Below, piece after piece: positions 7,135 through 14,116 of a DNA stretch of 18,093 nucleotides. The first letter of the stretch is position 1, and every line of letters starts with the position of its first letter. The notes beneath the pieces are model-generated. The model saw only the letters and a list, made by a program, of their open reading frames with translations. It did not search any database and was not told the DNA's origin. Made by a program: the position numbers and the translations under genes. The stretch is from an uncultured Clostridia bacterium (GTDB lineage Bacteria > Bacillota > Clostridia > TANB77 > CAG-508). The DNA lies in contig CALXJL010000019.1 of NCBI GenBank assembly GCA_944388615.1, positions 1 to 18,093 of the forward strand. The letters run 5' to 3'.

Positions 7135-8406
7135 TTATATTTCGAATTCATCTATTTTTTGTATTGTTTTCTCTCCTGTTTTAGAATCTTCTACTTCTAT
7201 TTCTCCTGGATTTGTTTTATCTCCAAGAACTACTATATAAGGTGTTCCAAGCATTTTGCAATCCTTTATTTTAGCACCTATGCTTCCTTCTTCTCTATCA
7301 TCTAATATAGCTTTTATACCTTTTTCTTGTAATTTACAATACAATTCTTCCGCTTCTTTAACTTTTTGTTCATTATCCATTTTTGGAATTATATGAACTT
7401 TATATGGTGCCACTTGTTTTGGAAGTGCTATTCCATTTGGTTTTCCATCTTTTCCATGTAATATACTTAATTCATATATAGTAGCAACTGTTCTACTTAC
7501 ACCAATTCCATAACATCCCATATAGTATGGTTTATCTTCTCCTTGCCTATTCTTAAATGTTGCATTCATACTTTCTGAATATTTTAATCCTAATTGGAAT
7601 ATATGTCCTAATTCTATTGCTCTTCTTTCTTCTAGCTTACTTGTATCTTCTATCCCATATTCTTCTTTTAAATATTCTTTATAATTTTCTTTTTCGAATA
7701 TTTCTGAATTAAATGCTTTTTTGGTTTTTTCATCATATAGTATAGTATCTTCACCTATTGGTGATAATAACATAAATTCCTCTGATCTTTTTCCTCCCAT
7801 TGCTCCATTATCTGCTGCAACTGGAATTACATCTAATCCTAATCTTTCAAAAATTTTTAGATATGCTTTTCTTATTATTTCATAAGATTTTGCTAGATCT
7901 TCTAATGATTCATTAAAACTATATGCATCCATCATTGGGAATGATTTTCCTCTTAATAAATATCCTCTTGCACGTATCTCATTTCTATATTTTTCCCCAA
8001 TTTGATAAAAAGTTGTTGGTAAATTTTTGTATGATTTTAATTTTGTTTTTGCAAATTCCACAATTGCCTCTTCTGCAGTTGGAGCCAAACAAAACATGCC
8101 TTTTCCTGTATCTACTGAAAGCATTACTCCATCTTCTATATATTTATCCCATCTTCCTGATAACCTCCATATAGATTCTGGTTGTAATGTAGGTAATTGT
8201 ACTTCTATACATCCGCATTTATCTAATTCTTCTCTTATTATTTCTTCTACAAGTTTTTTTACTCCTAATGGAATATTATTATATGCATACACTCCTGCTG
8301 CATATTGTACTAATTGTCCTGATTGTAACAATATATCTTGTGCTGGATACATTTCATCTAAATTTTGAAGACGTGTTACGCCTATTCCTGCCTGTGATAA
8401 TCTCAT
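7135..8406 (-). CDS. proS: Prolyl-tRNA synthetase lacking the full editing insertion
   Basis: This class II synthetase, 423 aa, attaches proline to tRNA-Pro. The catalytic core is complete: CLAPTAEEA (~107-114), the motif 2 region from R141 to FPMMDAYSF (~157-164), the motif 3 region GCYGIGVSR (297-305), and a C-terminal anticodon-binding domain starting near APYKVHIIPK. The usual bacterial ProRS is about 570 aa because an editing (INS) domain of about 180 aa lies between motifs 2 and 3. Here only about 40 residues separate GEDTILYDEK from RRAIELGHIFQLG, so in-cis deacylation of Ala-tRNA-Pro is not expected. The ATG is 7 nt after the hisS stop, with AAAGGA upstream. The core reads smoothly across the shortened site, so this looks like a natural INS-minus form rather than a broken gene. 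Confidence 0.95.
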   Translation of the reverse strand: MRLSQAGIGVTRLQNLDEMYPAQDILLQSGQLVQYAAGVYAYNNIPLGVKKLVEEIIREELDKCGCIEVQLPTLQPESIWRLSGRWDKYIEDGVMLSVDTGKGMFCLAPTAEEAIVEFAKTKLKSYKNLPTTFYQIGEKYRNEIRARGYLLRGKSFPMMDAYSFNESLEDLAKSYEIIRKAYLKIFERLGLDVIPVAADNGAMGGKRSEEFMLLSPIGEDTILYDEKTKKAFNSEIFEKENYKEYLKEEYGIEDTSKLEERRAIELGHIFQLGLKYSESMNATFKNRQGEDKPYYMGCYGIGVSRTVATIYELSILHGKDGKPNGIALPKQVAPYKVHIIPKMDNEQKVKEAEELYCKLQEKGIKAILDDREEGSIGAKIKDCKMLGTPYIVVLGDKTNPGEIEVEDSKTGEKTIQKIDEFEI

Positions 8407-8413
8407 TTTGCTC

Positions 8414-9727
8414 TCATCCTTTCACTTTATTTATTATATCTTCTATCTTTAATTTTTCTTGCTCTCCTGTTTCCATTGTTTTTAATGTTAAAAGATTTTC
8501 TTTTCTCTCATCTTCTCCAATTACAACTATATACGGTATTGATTGTCTATCTGCATATTTAATTTTAGCTTTTAATTTCTTGTCTTCTAAATAAACTTCT
8601 GTTTTTATATTATTTTCTCTTAATTTTGATGTTATATTTATTGAATATTCCATATCCTCTTCTGATGCTGGCACTACTAAAATATCTGATATAGATGTTT
8701 TCTTATTTTTTATAAGATCTAATTCAATTAACTTATCAAATAATCTCGTTAACCCTATTGAAATTCCTACTCCTGGGAATTTTTTATCTGTATAATATTC
8801 TGCTAAATTATCATACCTTCCTCCAGAACACACACTACCAATTTGTTTATAATCATTTAATGTAGTTTCATATACTGTTCCTGTATAATAATCTAATCCT
8901 CTTGCTATTGTTAAATCTATCATAAAATTCTCTTCTGGAACTTTAAATAATCTAATATATTTTATAACTTCTTTTAATTCTTCTAATCCTGTTTTGAATT
9001 TTTCATTATTTATATTTAGTTTTTCTATTTTTTCTATTTTTTCATTTGTTTCTCCTTGTATTTCTAAGAATTCTACTATTTTTTCTATTATTGGTTTTGA
9101 TATATTTATTTTTTCTAGTTCTGTACATACCTTTTCAAATCCTATTTTATCTAGCTTATCTATTATTCTCATAACATCAACAGATGTATCTGTTAAACCC
9201 AATTCTTCAAATAGTCCATTCAATATTTTTCTATTATTTATATGTATAGTAAAATTATTAAATCCTAATTCATTAAATATATTATATATTATACTAGGCA
9301 TTTCTGCTTCGTTCTTTATGCTTAATTTTCCATCCCCAATAATATCTATATCACATTGATAAAATTCACGATATCTCCCCTTTTGGGGTCTTTCTCCTCT
9401 ATATACTTTTCCTATTTGATATCTTCTAAATGGGAAAGCTAAGTTGTTACAATTAATTGCTACATATTTGGCAAGTGGAACAGTTAGATCAAATCTAAGT
9501 GATAAATCATTATCTCCTTTTTCAAATCTGTATATTTGTTTTTCTGTTTCTCCTCCAGCTTTAGCCAATAATACTTCTGATGATTCTATAATTGGTGTAT
9601 CTAGTGGCAGAAAACCTGCTTTTTCGTAGTTTTTTCTTATTATATCCATCATATTATTAAATTTTATTTGATCTTCTGGCAATAATTCCATAAATCCTGG
9701 TAATGTTCTTGCTATTGTTTTTGCCAT
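8414..9727 (-). CDS. hisS: Histidyl-tRNA synthetase
   Basis: This class II synthetase, 437 aa, attaches histidine to tRNA-His. The histidine-specific motifs are clear: LRFDLTVPLAKYVA (77-90), motif 2 as RGERPQKGRYREFYQCD (110-126), and the histidine A loop ARGLDYYTGTVYE (275-287). A C-terminal anticodon-binding domain follows (~345-437, DILVVPASEEDMEYS). Length is normal for the family. AGGAGGG precedes the ATG and overlaps the metS TAG stop, with a 9-bp gap, so the genes are coupled. An insertion at ~150-260 rich in Glu/Lys/Ile is the usual variable insertion domain. No histidine T-box is seen; expression probably follows the metS promoter. Confidence 0.97.
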   Translation of the reverse strand: MAKTIARTLPGFMELLPEDQIKFNNMMDIIRKNYEKAGFLPLDTPIIESSEVLLAKAGGETEKQIYRFEKGDNDLSLRFDLTVPLAKYVAINCNNLAFPFRRYQIGKVYRGERPQKGRYREFYQCDIDIIGDGKLSIKNEAEMPSIIYNIFNELGFNNFTIHINNRKILNGLFEELGLTDTSVDVMRIIDKLDKIGFEKVCTELEKINISKPIIEKIVEFLEIQGETNEKIEKIEKLNINNEKFKTGLEELKEVIKYIRLFKVPEENFMIDLTIARGLDYYTGTVYETTLNDYKQIGSVCSGGRYDNLAEYYTDKKFPGVGISIGLTRLFDKLIELDLIKNKKTSISDILVVPASEEDMEYSINITSKLRENNIKTEVYLEDKKLKAKIKYADRQSIPYIVVIGEDERKENLLTLKTMETGEQEKLKIEDIINKVKG

Positions 9728-9736
9728 ATGTCCCTC

Positions 9737-11314
9737 CTATTTCATATTATTTTTTATATACTCTATTTCTTCTTTTGAATCCAATCTATTAAATACCGGT
9801 GTAGGCTTTTCTATAACTTTAAACTCACTATTATTAAATAGTTTTCCAAATTCATAAATACTATCCCATTCTTTATTAATATTTTCTATGCCTAATTGTG
9901 TAAATATTTCATTTGATGTATTTTTCATTGCAGATCTTATTAATATTCCTATTATTCTTAATGATTCTACTAAATGAATCATTACAGATTTTAATTTTTC
10001 TGTACTTTCTTCTTTAAATAAAATCCAAGGTTCTGTTTGATCTATATATTTATTGGTTCTTGAAATTATTTTCCATATTTCTTCTAAAGCTTTGCTTAAA
10101 TCATAATTATCCATCTGTTCTTCTACTACTGATATTTGCTTTCTTATATATTTTTCTAATTCTTCATCTACATCATTTACTATTCCATTATATTCAGGAA
10201 TTTTTCCTTTAAAATATTTATTAATCATTCCTATTGTTCTATTTAATAAATTTCCTAAATCATTACATAAATCATAATTATATCTATCTACAAATTCTTC
10301 TGGTGTAAATAATGCATCTTGTCCAAAATTACATTCTCTTAATAAGTAATATCTTGTTGCATCTAATCCATATTTTTCTACTAGCATTTCTGGATATACT
10401 ACATTTCCCTTAGATTTAGACATTTTTCCGTCTTTCATCATAATAAATCCATGTGCATATATTTTTTTTGGTAAAGGTAGGTCTAATGCCATTAAAAATA
10501 TAGGCCAATAAATAGCATGAAATCTTATTATATCTTTTCCAACTATCTGCAAGTCTGCCGGCCAATACTTTTTCATTAGATAATCGTCCTTACTCATATA
10601 ACCTAATGCATTAATATAATTTGTTAATGCATCAACCCATACATATATAACATGTTTTGGGTCACTTTTTACTTTAATTCCCCAATCAAAAGATGTTCTT
10701 GTAACACATAAATCTTCTAATCCTGGTTTTATAAAATTATTAAAGATTTCAGTTTTTCTATGAGATGGCTGTATAAAATCTGGATTTTCATTATAAAATT
10801 CTATAAGTCTTTTTTCATATTTCTTCATATTAAAAAAATATGCTTCTTCTTTCATTTTTTCAACTGGTCTTCCACAATCAGGACATTTTCCATCTATAAG
10901 CTGTGTTTGTGTGAAATATGTTTCACAAGGTTTACAATACCAACCTTCATATTCTCCTTTATATATATCTCCTTGCTTAATAAATCTTTCAAATATTTTT
11001 TCTACTACACTACAATGTCTAGGTTCTGTTGTTCTTATAAAATCATCATATTCTATATCCATTAATTCCCATAATTTTTTTGCTTGATTTGCAATTTCAT
11101 CTACATGCTCTTGTGGAGTTTTTCCGTTTGATATAGCCACATCTTGTACTTTTTGACCATGTTCATCAAGCCCTGTTAACATATATGCATCATATCCTCT
11201 TTGTTGTTTATATTTTTTTATTGTATCTGCAAGCACTGTTGTATATGCAGTTCCTATATGAAATTTACCACTTGGATAATATATTGGTGTTGTTACATAA
11301 AATTTTTTCCCCAT
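9737..11314 (-). CDS. metS: Methionyl-tRNA synthetase, short form
   Basis: This class I synthetase attaches methionine to elongator and initiator tRNA-Met. Motifs are YVTTPIYYPSGKFHIGTAY (HIGT at 19-22), a four-Cys zinc knuckle (C127, C130, C144, C147), the methionine pocket region YVWVDALTNYINALGY (~224-239), and DGKMSKSKGN (KMSKS 297-301). An alpha-helical anticodon-binding domain follows. The protein ends soon after FNRLDSKEEIEYIKNNMK and so lacks the C-terminal Trbp111-like dimerisation/tRNA-binding domain of the ~660-aa Bacillus form. A GTG at 11323 is in frame, but AAGGAG lies only 1 nt from it and 10 nt from the ATG at 11314, so the ATG is chosen (525 aa). It is first in the four-synthetase operon, driven by the promoter at 11359-11387. 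The short leader has no T-box. Confidence 0.95.
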   Translation of the reverse strand: MGKKFYVTTPIYYPSGKFHIGTAYTTVLADTIKKYKQQRGYDAYMLTGLDEHGQKVQDVAISNGKTPQEHVDEIANQAKKLWELMDIEYDDFIRTTEPRHCSVVEKIFERFIKQGDIYKGEYEGWYCKPCETYFTQTQLIDGKCPDCGRPVEKMKEEAYFFNMKKYEKRLIEFYNENPDFIQPSHRKTEIFNNFIKPGLEDLCVTRTSFDWGIKVKSDPKHVIYVWVDALTNYINALGYMSKDDYLMKKYWPADLQIVGKDIIRFHAIYWPIFLMALDLPLPKKIYAHGFIMMKDGKMSKSKGNVVYPEMLVEKYGLDATRYYLLRECNFGQDALFTPEEFVDRYNYDLCNDLGNLLNRTIGMINKYFKGKIPEYNGIVNDVDEELEKYIRKQISVVEEQMDNYDLSKALEEIWKIISRTNKYIDQTEPWILFKEESTEKLKSVMIHLVESLRIIGILIRSAMKNTSNEIFTQLGIENINKEWDSIYEFGKLFNNSEFKVIEKPTPVFNRLDSKEEIEYIKNNMK

Positions 11315-11358
11315 TTTATTCACACTCCTTAAAACAATTACCTAAAATAATTACAGCT

Positions 11359-11387
11359 AGTATATTACATTTTTAGGAAAATGTCTA
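11359..11387 (-). promoter_or_regulatory. Sigma-A promoter of metS-hisS-proS-tyrS
   Basis: On the minus strand TAGACA (11387-11382) is separated by 17 nt from TATACT (11364-11359). This is one mismatch from consensus at each box. Transcription would start near 11352 and leave a leader of about 38 nt before metS. Confidence 0.7.
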
Positions 11388-11399
11388 GTAAATAGGCTT

Positions 11400-11459
11400 A
11401 AAAACCAGGGTTAATTCATAAAACATTAAACTATAGTAATATTTTATGAATTAACCCTG
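11400..11459 (-). terminator. Intrinsic terminator after dtd
   Basis: An 18-bp perfect inverted repeat (arms 11406-11423 and 11442-11459, CAGGGTTAATTCATAAAA and its complement) is followed on the minus strand by GTTTTTAAG. It begins 15 bp after the dtd stop and separates that operon from the metS promoter. No T-run follows on the plus strand. Confidence 0.85.
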
Positions 11460-11474
11460 ATAAAAAACTTTACT

Positions 11475-11912
11475 TCATTTTTCTATTATAATTGTTACAG
11501 GTCCATCATTTGTAAGACTTACTTTCATGTCTGCTCCAAATATTCCCATTTCTACTTTATTTATATATTTTTTGCATTCTTTTATAATATATTCATATAA
11601 TTCATTTGCTCTATTTGGTTCTTCTGCTTGTATAAATGATGGTCTATTTCCTTTTGTGCAATCTCCATATAATGTAAATTGGGATATTAATAATAATTCT
11701 CCATCTACATCTTTTATAGATTTATTCATCTTTCCATTTTCATCTGAAAATACTCTTAAATTTATTAATTTCTTTATTAAATAATTAGCATCCTCTATAG
11801 TGTCCCCTTGTTTTACTCCAATAAGAACCATAAATCCTTTATCTATTTTTCCTATTGTTTTTTCTTCTACTTTTACATTTGCACTAGATACTCTTTGTAC
11901 AACAAATCTCAT
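11475..11912 (-). CDS. dtd: D-aminoacyl-tRNA deacylase
   Basis: The 145-aa protein is full length for the DTD family. It hydrolyses D-amino acids, and also glycine, from mischarged tRNAs in the cytoplasm, acting as a trans-editing proofreader. The two active-site signatures are present: LLLISQFTLYGD (SQFTL 77-81, carrying the nucleophile-side Ser/Gln) and the chirality-checking loop NDGPVT (135-140; the family form is NxGPVT). The N-terminus MRFVVQRVSSANVKV is typical. It lies 21 bp after the last of three unknown membrane-protein genes and is closed by a strong terminator, so it is probably the last gene of that operon. The ribosome binding site is weak (GGGATTGAG), which suggests dependence on upstream translation. 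In many Firmicutes dtd sits with relA instead; no relA is here. Confidence 0.95.
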   Translation of the reverse strand: MRFVVQRVSSANVKVEEKTIGKIDKGFMVLIGVKQGDTIEDANYLIKKLINLRVFSDENGKMNKSIKDVDGELLLISQFTLYGDCTKGNRPSFIQAEEPNRANELYEYIIKECKKYINKVEMGIFGADMKVSLTNDGPVTIIIEK

Positions 11913-11933
11913 TTTTTTCTCAATCCCATCTTT

Positions 11934-12440
11934 TTATTGTATTGCATATTTTATATTATTTTTCGTTATTGTAAAAACAATTGTATCTGTTCCCATATCA
12001 CAAGTTATTTTATTTCCACTTACAGTCACGTCACTAATTCCTATATCATTTTTTAGATAATCTGTAAATCCAGTTTTTATTTTACTTTGATGATTTCCAT
12101 CATCTGTAAATTGTGAAAGATTTCCTAATTTATATGCATCAATAGTTGTTTCTACAAGCTCTTCAATAGTTATTTCTTCCGAGCTATTATATTCATTCTC
12201 TACAGAAATTCTCACTGCAAAAAATGCAATATTTATAACTATAACTATGATAATAGCAATAATATCGAGCATTATTTCTTCAAAACCAATTGTACCTTCT
12301 TTTATACTTTTTATTTTATATACTAACATAGCAATAGTAATTATCAAACTTACTAATGGTACAATTGGTCCCGGTATAATTATTGAAATAAACCCCAAAA
12401 ATACATAAACAAACTTTGTAAGAGTTCTATCTTCAAACAT
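11934..12440 (-). CDS. Unknown membrane protein with extracytoplasmic C-terminal domain
   Basis: Function not recognised. From the ATG at 12440 the product is 168 aa. Two hydrophobic blocks (~8-44 with a PGP turn, and ~57-78, very Ile/Val-rich) suggest two or three membrane helices. A polar domain of about 90 residues follows, containing SSEEITIEELVETTIDAYKL and predicted beta strands near the end (ISDVTVSGNKITCDMGTDTI). The open frame extends upstream to 12476, but that would overlap the previous gene by 44 bp. The chosen ATG overlaps its stop by only 8 bp and has GGGG 12 nt upstream, a better arrangement. The organisation recalls small DUF4190/DUF4864-like membrane proteins with a secreted-side sensor-like domain, but no family can be claimed. 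It is third in the operon, before dtd. Confidence 0.7.
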   Translation of the reverse strand: MFEDRTLTKFVYVFLGFISIIIPGPIVPLVSLIITIAMLVYKIKSIKEGTIGFEEIMLDIIAIIIVIVINIAFFAVRISVENEYNSSEEITIEELVETTIDAYKLGNLSQFTDDGNHQSKIKTGFTDYLKNDIGISDVTVSGNKITCDMGTDTIVFTITKNNIKYAIQ

Positions 12441-12924
12441 TTTTATTTTCATCCCCTTTTTCTTCATATGTTTCATAAAACCAATCTGTATTCTCTTTAT
12501 ATTTGATTGGATTATCTGCTTTAGCTAAATTTCTATTAATTGCAAATAATAAACTTATATACGCTACTGAAAAGATTTGTCCATATAAAAATATATAAGC
12601 TACTGCGAATAAATCTTCAATTGTTCTCATAGTAGAAAGTAAATATATTATATCATATATTAAAATCCATCCTATCGCTACAATTGAACAAATAATATAT
12701 CTTTTGGATCGTATCTCATCATATTTTGTCATATAATATCGCGAAAATAAAAGACAAGTTAATGAAGCAATTTCAAAAATTATGCCGAAGTCAACTTCTC
12801 CATACATAAAAGGCATAACATAAGTTAATATGCTAATAGTTATTAACACTATTGATATAAAAGTCTTATTTTTTGCTTTATCAATGTTTACATTTTTTAT
12901 AAATTCTTTTTCTTTATCCTCCAT
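12433..12924 (-). CDS. Unknown four-helix membrane protein
   Basis: Function not recognised. The 163-aa protein has a charged N-terminus (MEDKEKEFIKNVNIDKAKNK) and four hydrophobic segments: about 21-40, 47-62, 74-96 and 105-127. A short hydrophilic tail (YKENTDWFYETYEEKGDENKNV) ends it. No enzyme motif or transporter signature is visible. The ATG has a GGGGG ribosome binding site 6 nt upstream. It starts 24 bp after the preceding split membrane gene and overlaps the next gene's start by 8 bp, so the three are almost certainly translated from one mRNA. The similar size, topology and GGGG-type ribosome sites of the trio suggest one multi-subunit membrane assembly, which is inference. Confidence 0.7.
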   Translation of the reverse strand: MEDKEKEFIKNVNIDKAKNKTFISIVLITISILTYVMPFMYGEVDFGIIFEIASLTCLLFSRYYMTKYDEIRSKRYIICSIVAIGWILIYDIIYLLSTMRTIEDLFAVAYIFLYGQIFSVAYISLLFAINRNLAKADNPIKYKENTDWFYETYEEKGDENKNV

Positions 12925-12948
12925 TTTTATCCCCCATAATTATTTCCC

Positions 12949-13675
12949 TTATATTTTTACGTTTTGCTCTTCATCAAATAATACTAAATCATCTTTATCT
13001 AATTTATCCTTTTTATTTTTTATTTTTTGAACTTTTAACATTTGATAAAGCAATAATCCTATAAGAATACCATGCAATCCCAAAGTTCCATAACTTTTTA
13101 TTTTAAAGATATTATATAATTTCATACATTCATCAATATAATATTCTTTTTCAGTTTTCAAACTTATACCTGTTAATCCTATATCTATTTTAGATTTTTT
13201 TAGATTTATTTCAGAAGAATTTTCCTCTATGTAAAAACCGTGCAAACCTATCTCTAGTATATGTTGTATCCATATTTAGTTTAACTCCAAAAATTACAAA
13301 CATTGTTACTATTGAAATTGTAAATAATAGAACTAATCTTCTTAATAAATCCGACTCTTTTTTAGAAAATAAGTTAATTATTAAAGTAATCACTAAAGTG
13401 ATTACTATTATTGCTAAATGTGTGTTTATGAATAATTTCTTTACATTTTCTATTGGATCAATAATATCAGATTTATATGTTGCTAAATATGTTATTACAC
13501 CTATTATTAATATAATAAATGTAACAATTATTTGCATTGATACATATGTATTGTCTAATGGAATATAATAACAAAATCGATTATATATGTATGGACCTCC
13601 ATGATAATTATTTCCATTATTATCTGAATCCAAATCGCCTAATGACGGTATTTCTCCTCTTCCCATAAAAGCCAT
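12949..13675 (-). pseudogene. Unknown membrane protein, split by a 1-nt frameshift
   Basis: Function not recognised. The first frame (13675-13211) gives 154 aa with three membrane segments (~47-67, 86-104, 114-132) and ends RFARFLHRGKFF. The second frame runs on to 12949 and continues with EENSSEINLKKSKIDIG, a fourth hydrophobic segment (GLHGILIGLLLYQML) and a charged tail. Removing one T from the TTTTT run at 13237-13233 fuses them as RFARFYIEENSS into one plausible 241-aa product; the total of 727 nt is one more than a multiple of three. The second frame has no ATG or good ribosome binding site of its own, only a TTG at 13245, so it is not a separate gene. The start ATG has GGGG 9 nt upstream. 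Whether this is a real mutation, phase variation in the T-run or a sequencing error cannot be told. It is first in the operon. Confidence 0.65.
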
Positions 13676-13697
13676 AATTTACATCCCCTTTTTATAA

Positions 13698-13726
13698 ATT
13701 TTACCATTTAGATAATTCTTTTGCAA
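13698..13726 (-). promoter_or_regulatory. Promoter of the membrane-protein/dtd operon
   Basis: On the minus strand TTGCAA (13726-13721), a 17-nt spacer and TAAAAT (13703-13698) form a good sigma-A promoter; TGG before the -10 gives an extended -10. Transcription would start about 16 nt before the start codon at 13675. Confidence 0.6.
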
Positions 13727-13767
13727 CAAATTTAGAAAGATTTGTCAATTACTATAAATTTATACAT
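13701..13767 (-). other. Tiny ORF, possible frameshifted remnant
   Basis: A GAGG site 6 nt before an ATG at 13767 opens a 11-codon ORF (MYKFIVIDKSF, stop at 13732). One base over, the frame continues KFVAKELSKW to a stop at 13701. Both halves look protein-like, so this may be a decayed gene start or a chance peptide. A possible promoter, TTAACA (13844-13839), 18 nt, TATAAT (13820-13815), lies upstream. No family is recognised. Confidence 0.25.
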
Positions 13768-13842
13768 TTTTTACCTCATAGCTTACATTTATTATATTAG
13801 GAATAGTCATAGGTATTATAGTTGAATATTTTATAAAATGTT

Positions 13843-13874
13843 AAAAAACTGCACTTCTTTATGAAATGCAGTTT
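13843..13874 (-). terminator. Intrinsic terminator after the DUF1540 gene
   Basis: On the minus strand AAACTGCA (13874-13867) pairs with TGCAGTTT (13853-13846), followed by a T-run (TTTTTT, 13848-13843). It starts 1 nt after the DUF1540 stop and ends the ileS transcription unit. Confidence 0.8.
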
Positions 13875-13875
13875 C

Positions 13876-14043
13876 TTATTCTCTATCAAATTCATAACTA
13901 GAGCACATAGATTCATCTGGCTCGCATGTGTTGCAATCTGGTATTGGTGTAACATGAATTTGTTCTAACATACAACCTTTTGTGTTTACATTATTGTATT
14001 TACAACTAGATACAGTACAATTTATTTTTTGATTTTTTTCCAT
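13876..14043 (-). CDS. Small Cys-rich DUF1540 protein
   Basis: The 55-aa protein starts MEKNQKINCTVSSCKYN and continues with NTKGCMLEQIHVTPIPDC, then CEPDESMCSSYEF. The spacing INC-x4-C-x3-N...GC-x5-I-V...C fits the DUF1540 family of short Firmicutes proteins with four or more conserved cysteines, suggesting metal binding or a disulfide-stabilised fold. The biochemical role is unknown; relatives are often found in spore formers. A strong AGGAGG lies 8 nt before the ATG. It begins 73 bp after ileS and its stop abuts an intrinsic terminator, so it may be read through from ileS or have its own promoter; no clear promoter was found in the 73-bp gap. Confidence 0.8.
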   Translation of the reverse strand: MEKNQKINCTVSSCKYNNVNTKGCMLEQIHVTPIPDCNTCEPDESMCSSYEFDRE

Positions 14044-14116
14044 AATATAAACCTCCTCATAGATTTATATTATTATGATTTCCTCTTTTTTAGAAAAAAT
14101 TCAATTTATAAAAACT

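Noticed and set aside
11324..11405. A methionine T-box or SAM riboswitch before metS
   Set aside because: The leader after the predicted promoter is only about 38 nt and contains no T-box GGTGGTACCGCG core or riboswitch-like structure.
12441..12476. Upstream start for the third membrane protein at 12476
   Set aside because: It would overlap the preceding gene by 44 bp and has no Shine-Dalgarno; the ATG at 12440 fits better.
12949..13245. Separate gene starting at a TTG at 13245, or programmed frameshifting at the T-run
   Set aside because: The TTG lacks a ribosome binding site and lies inside the upstream reading frame. The shift needed is +1 (or -2), which does not match a standard -1 slippery heptamer, so an indel is simpler.
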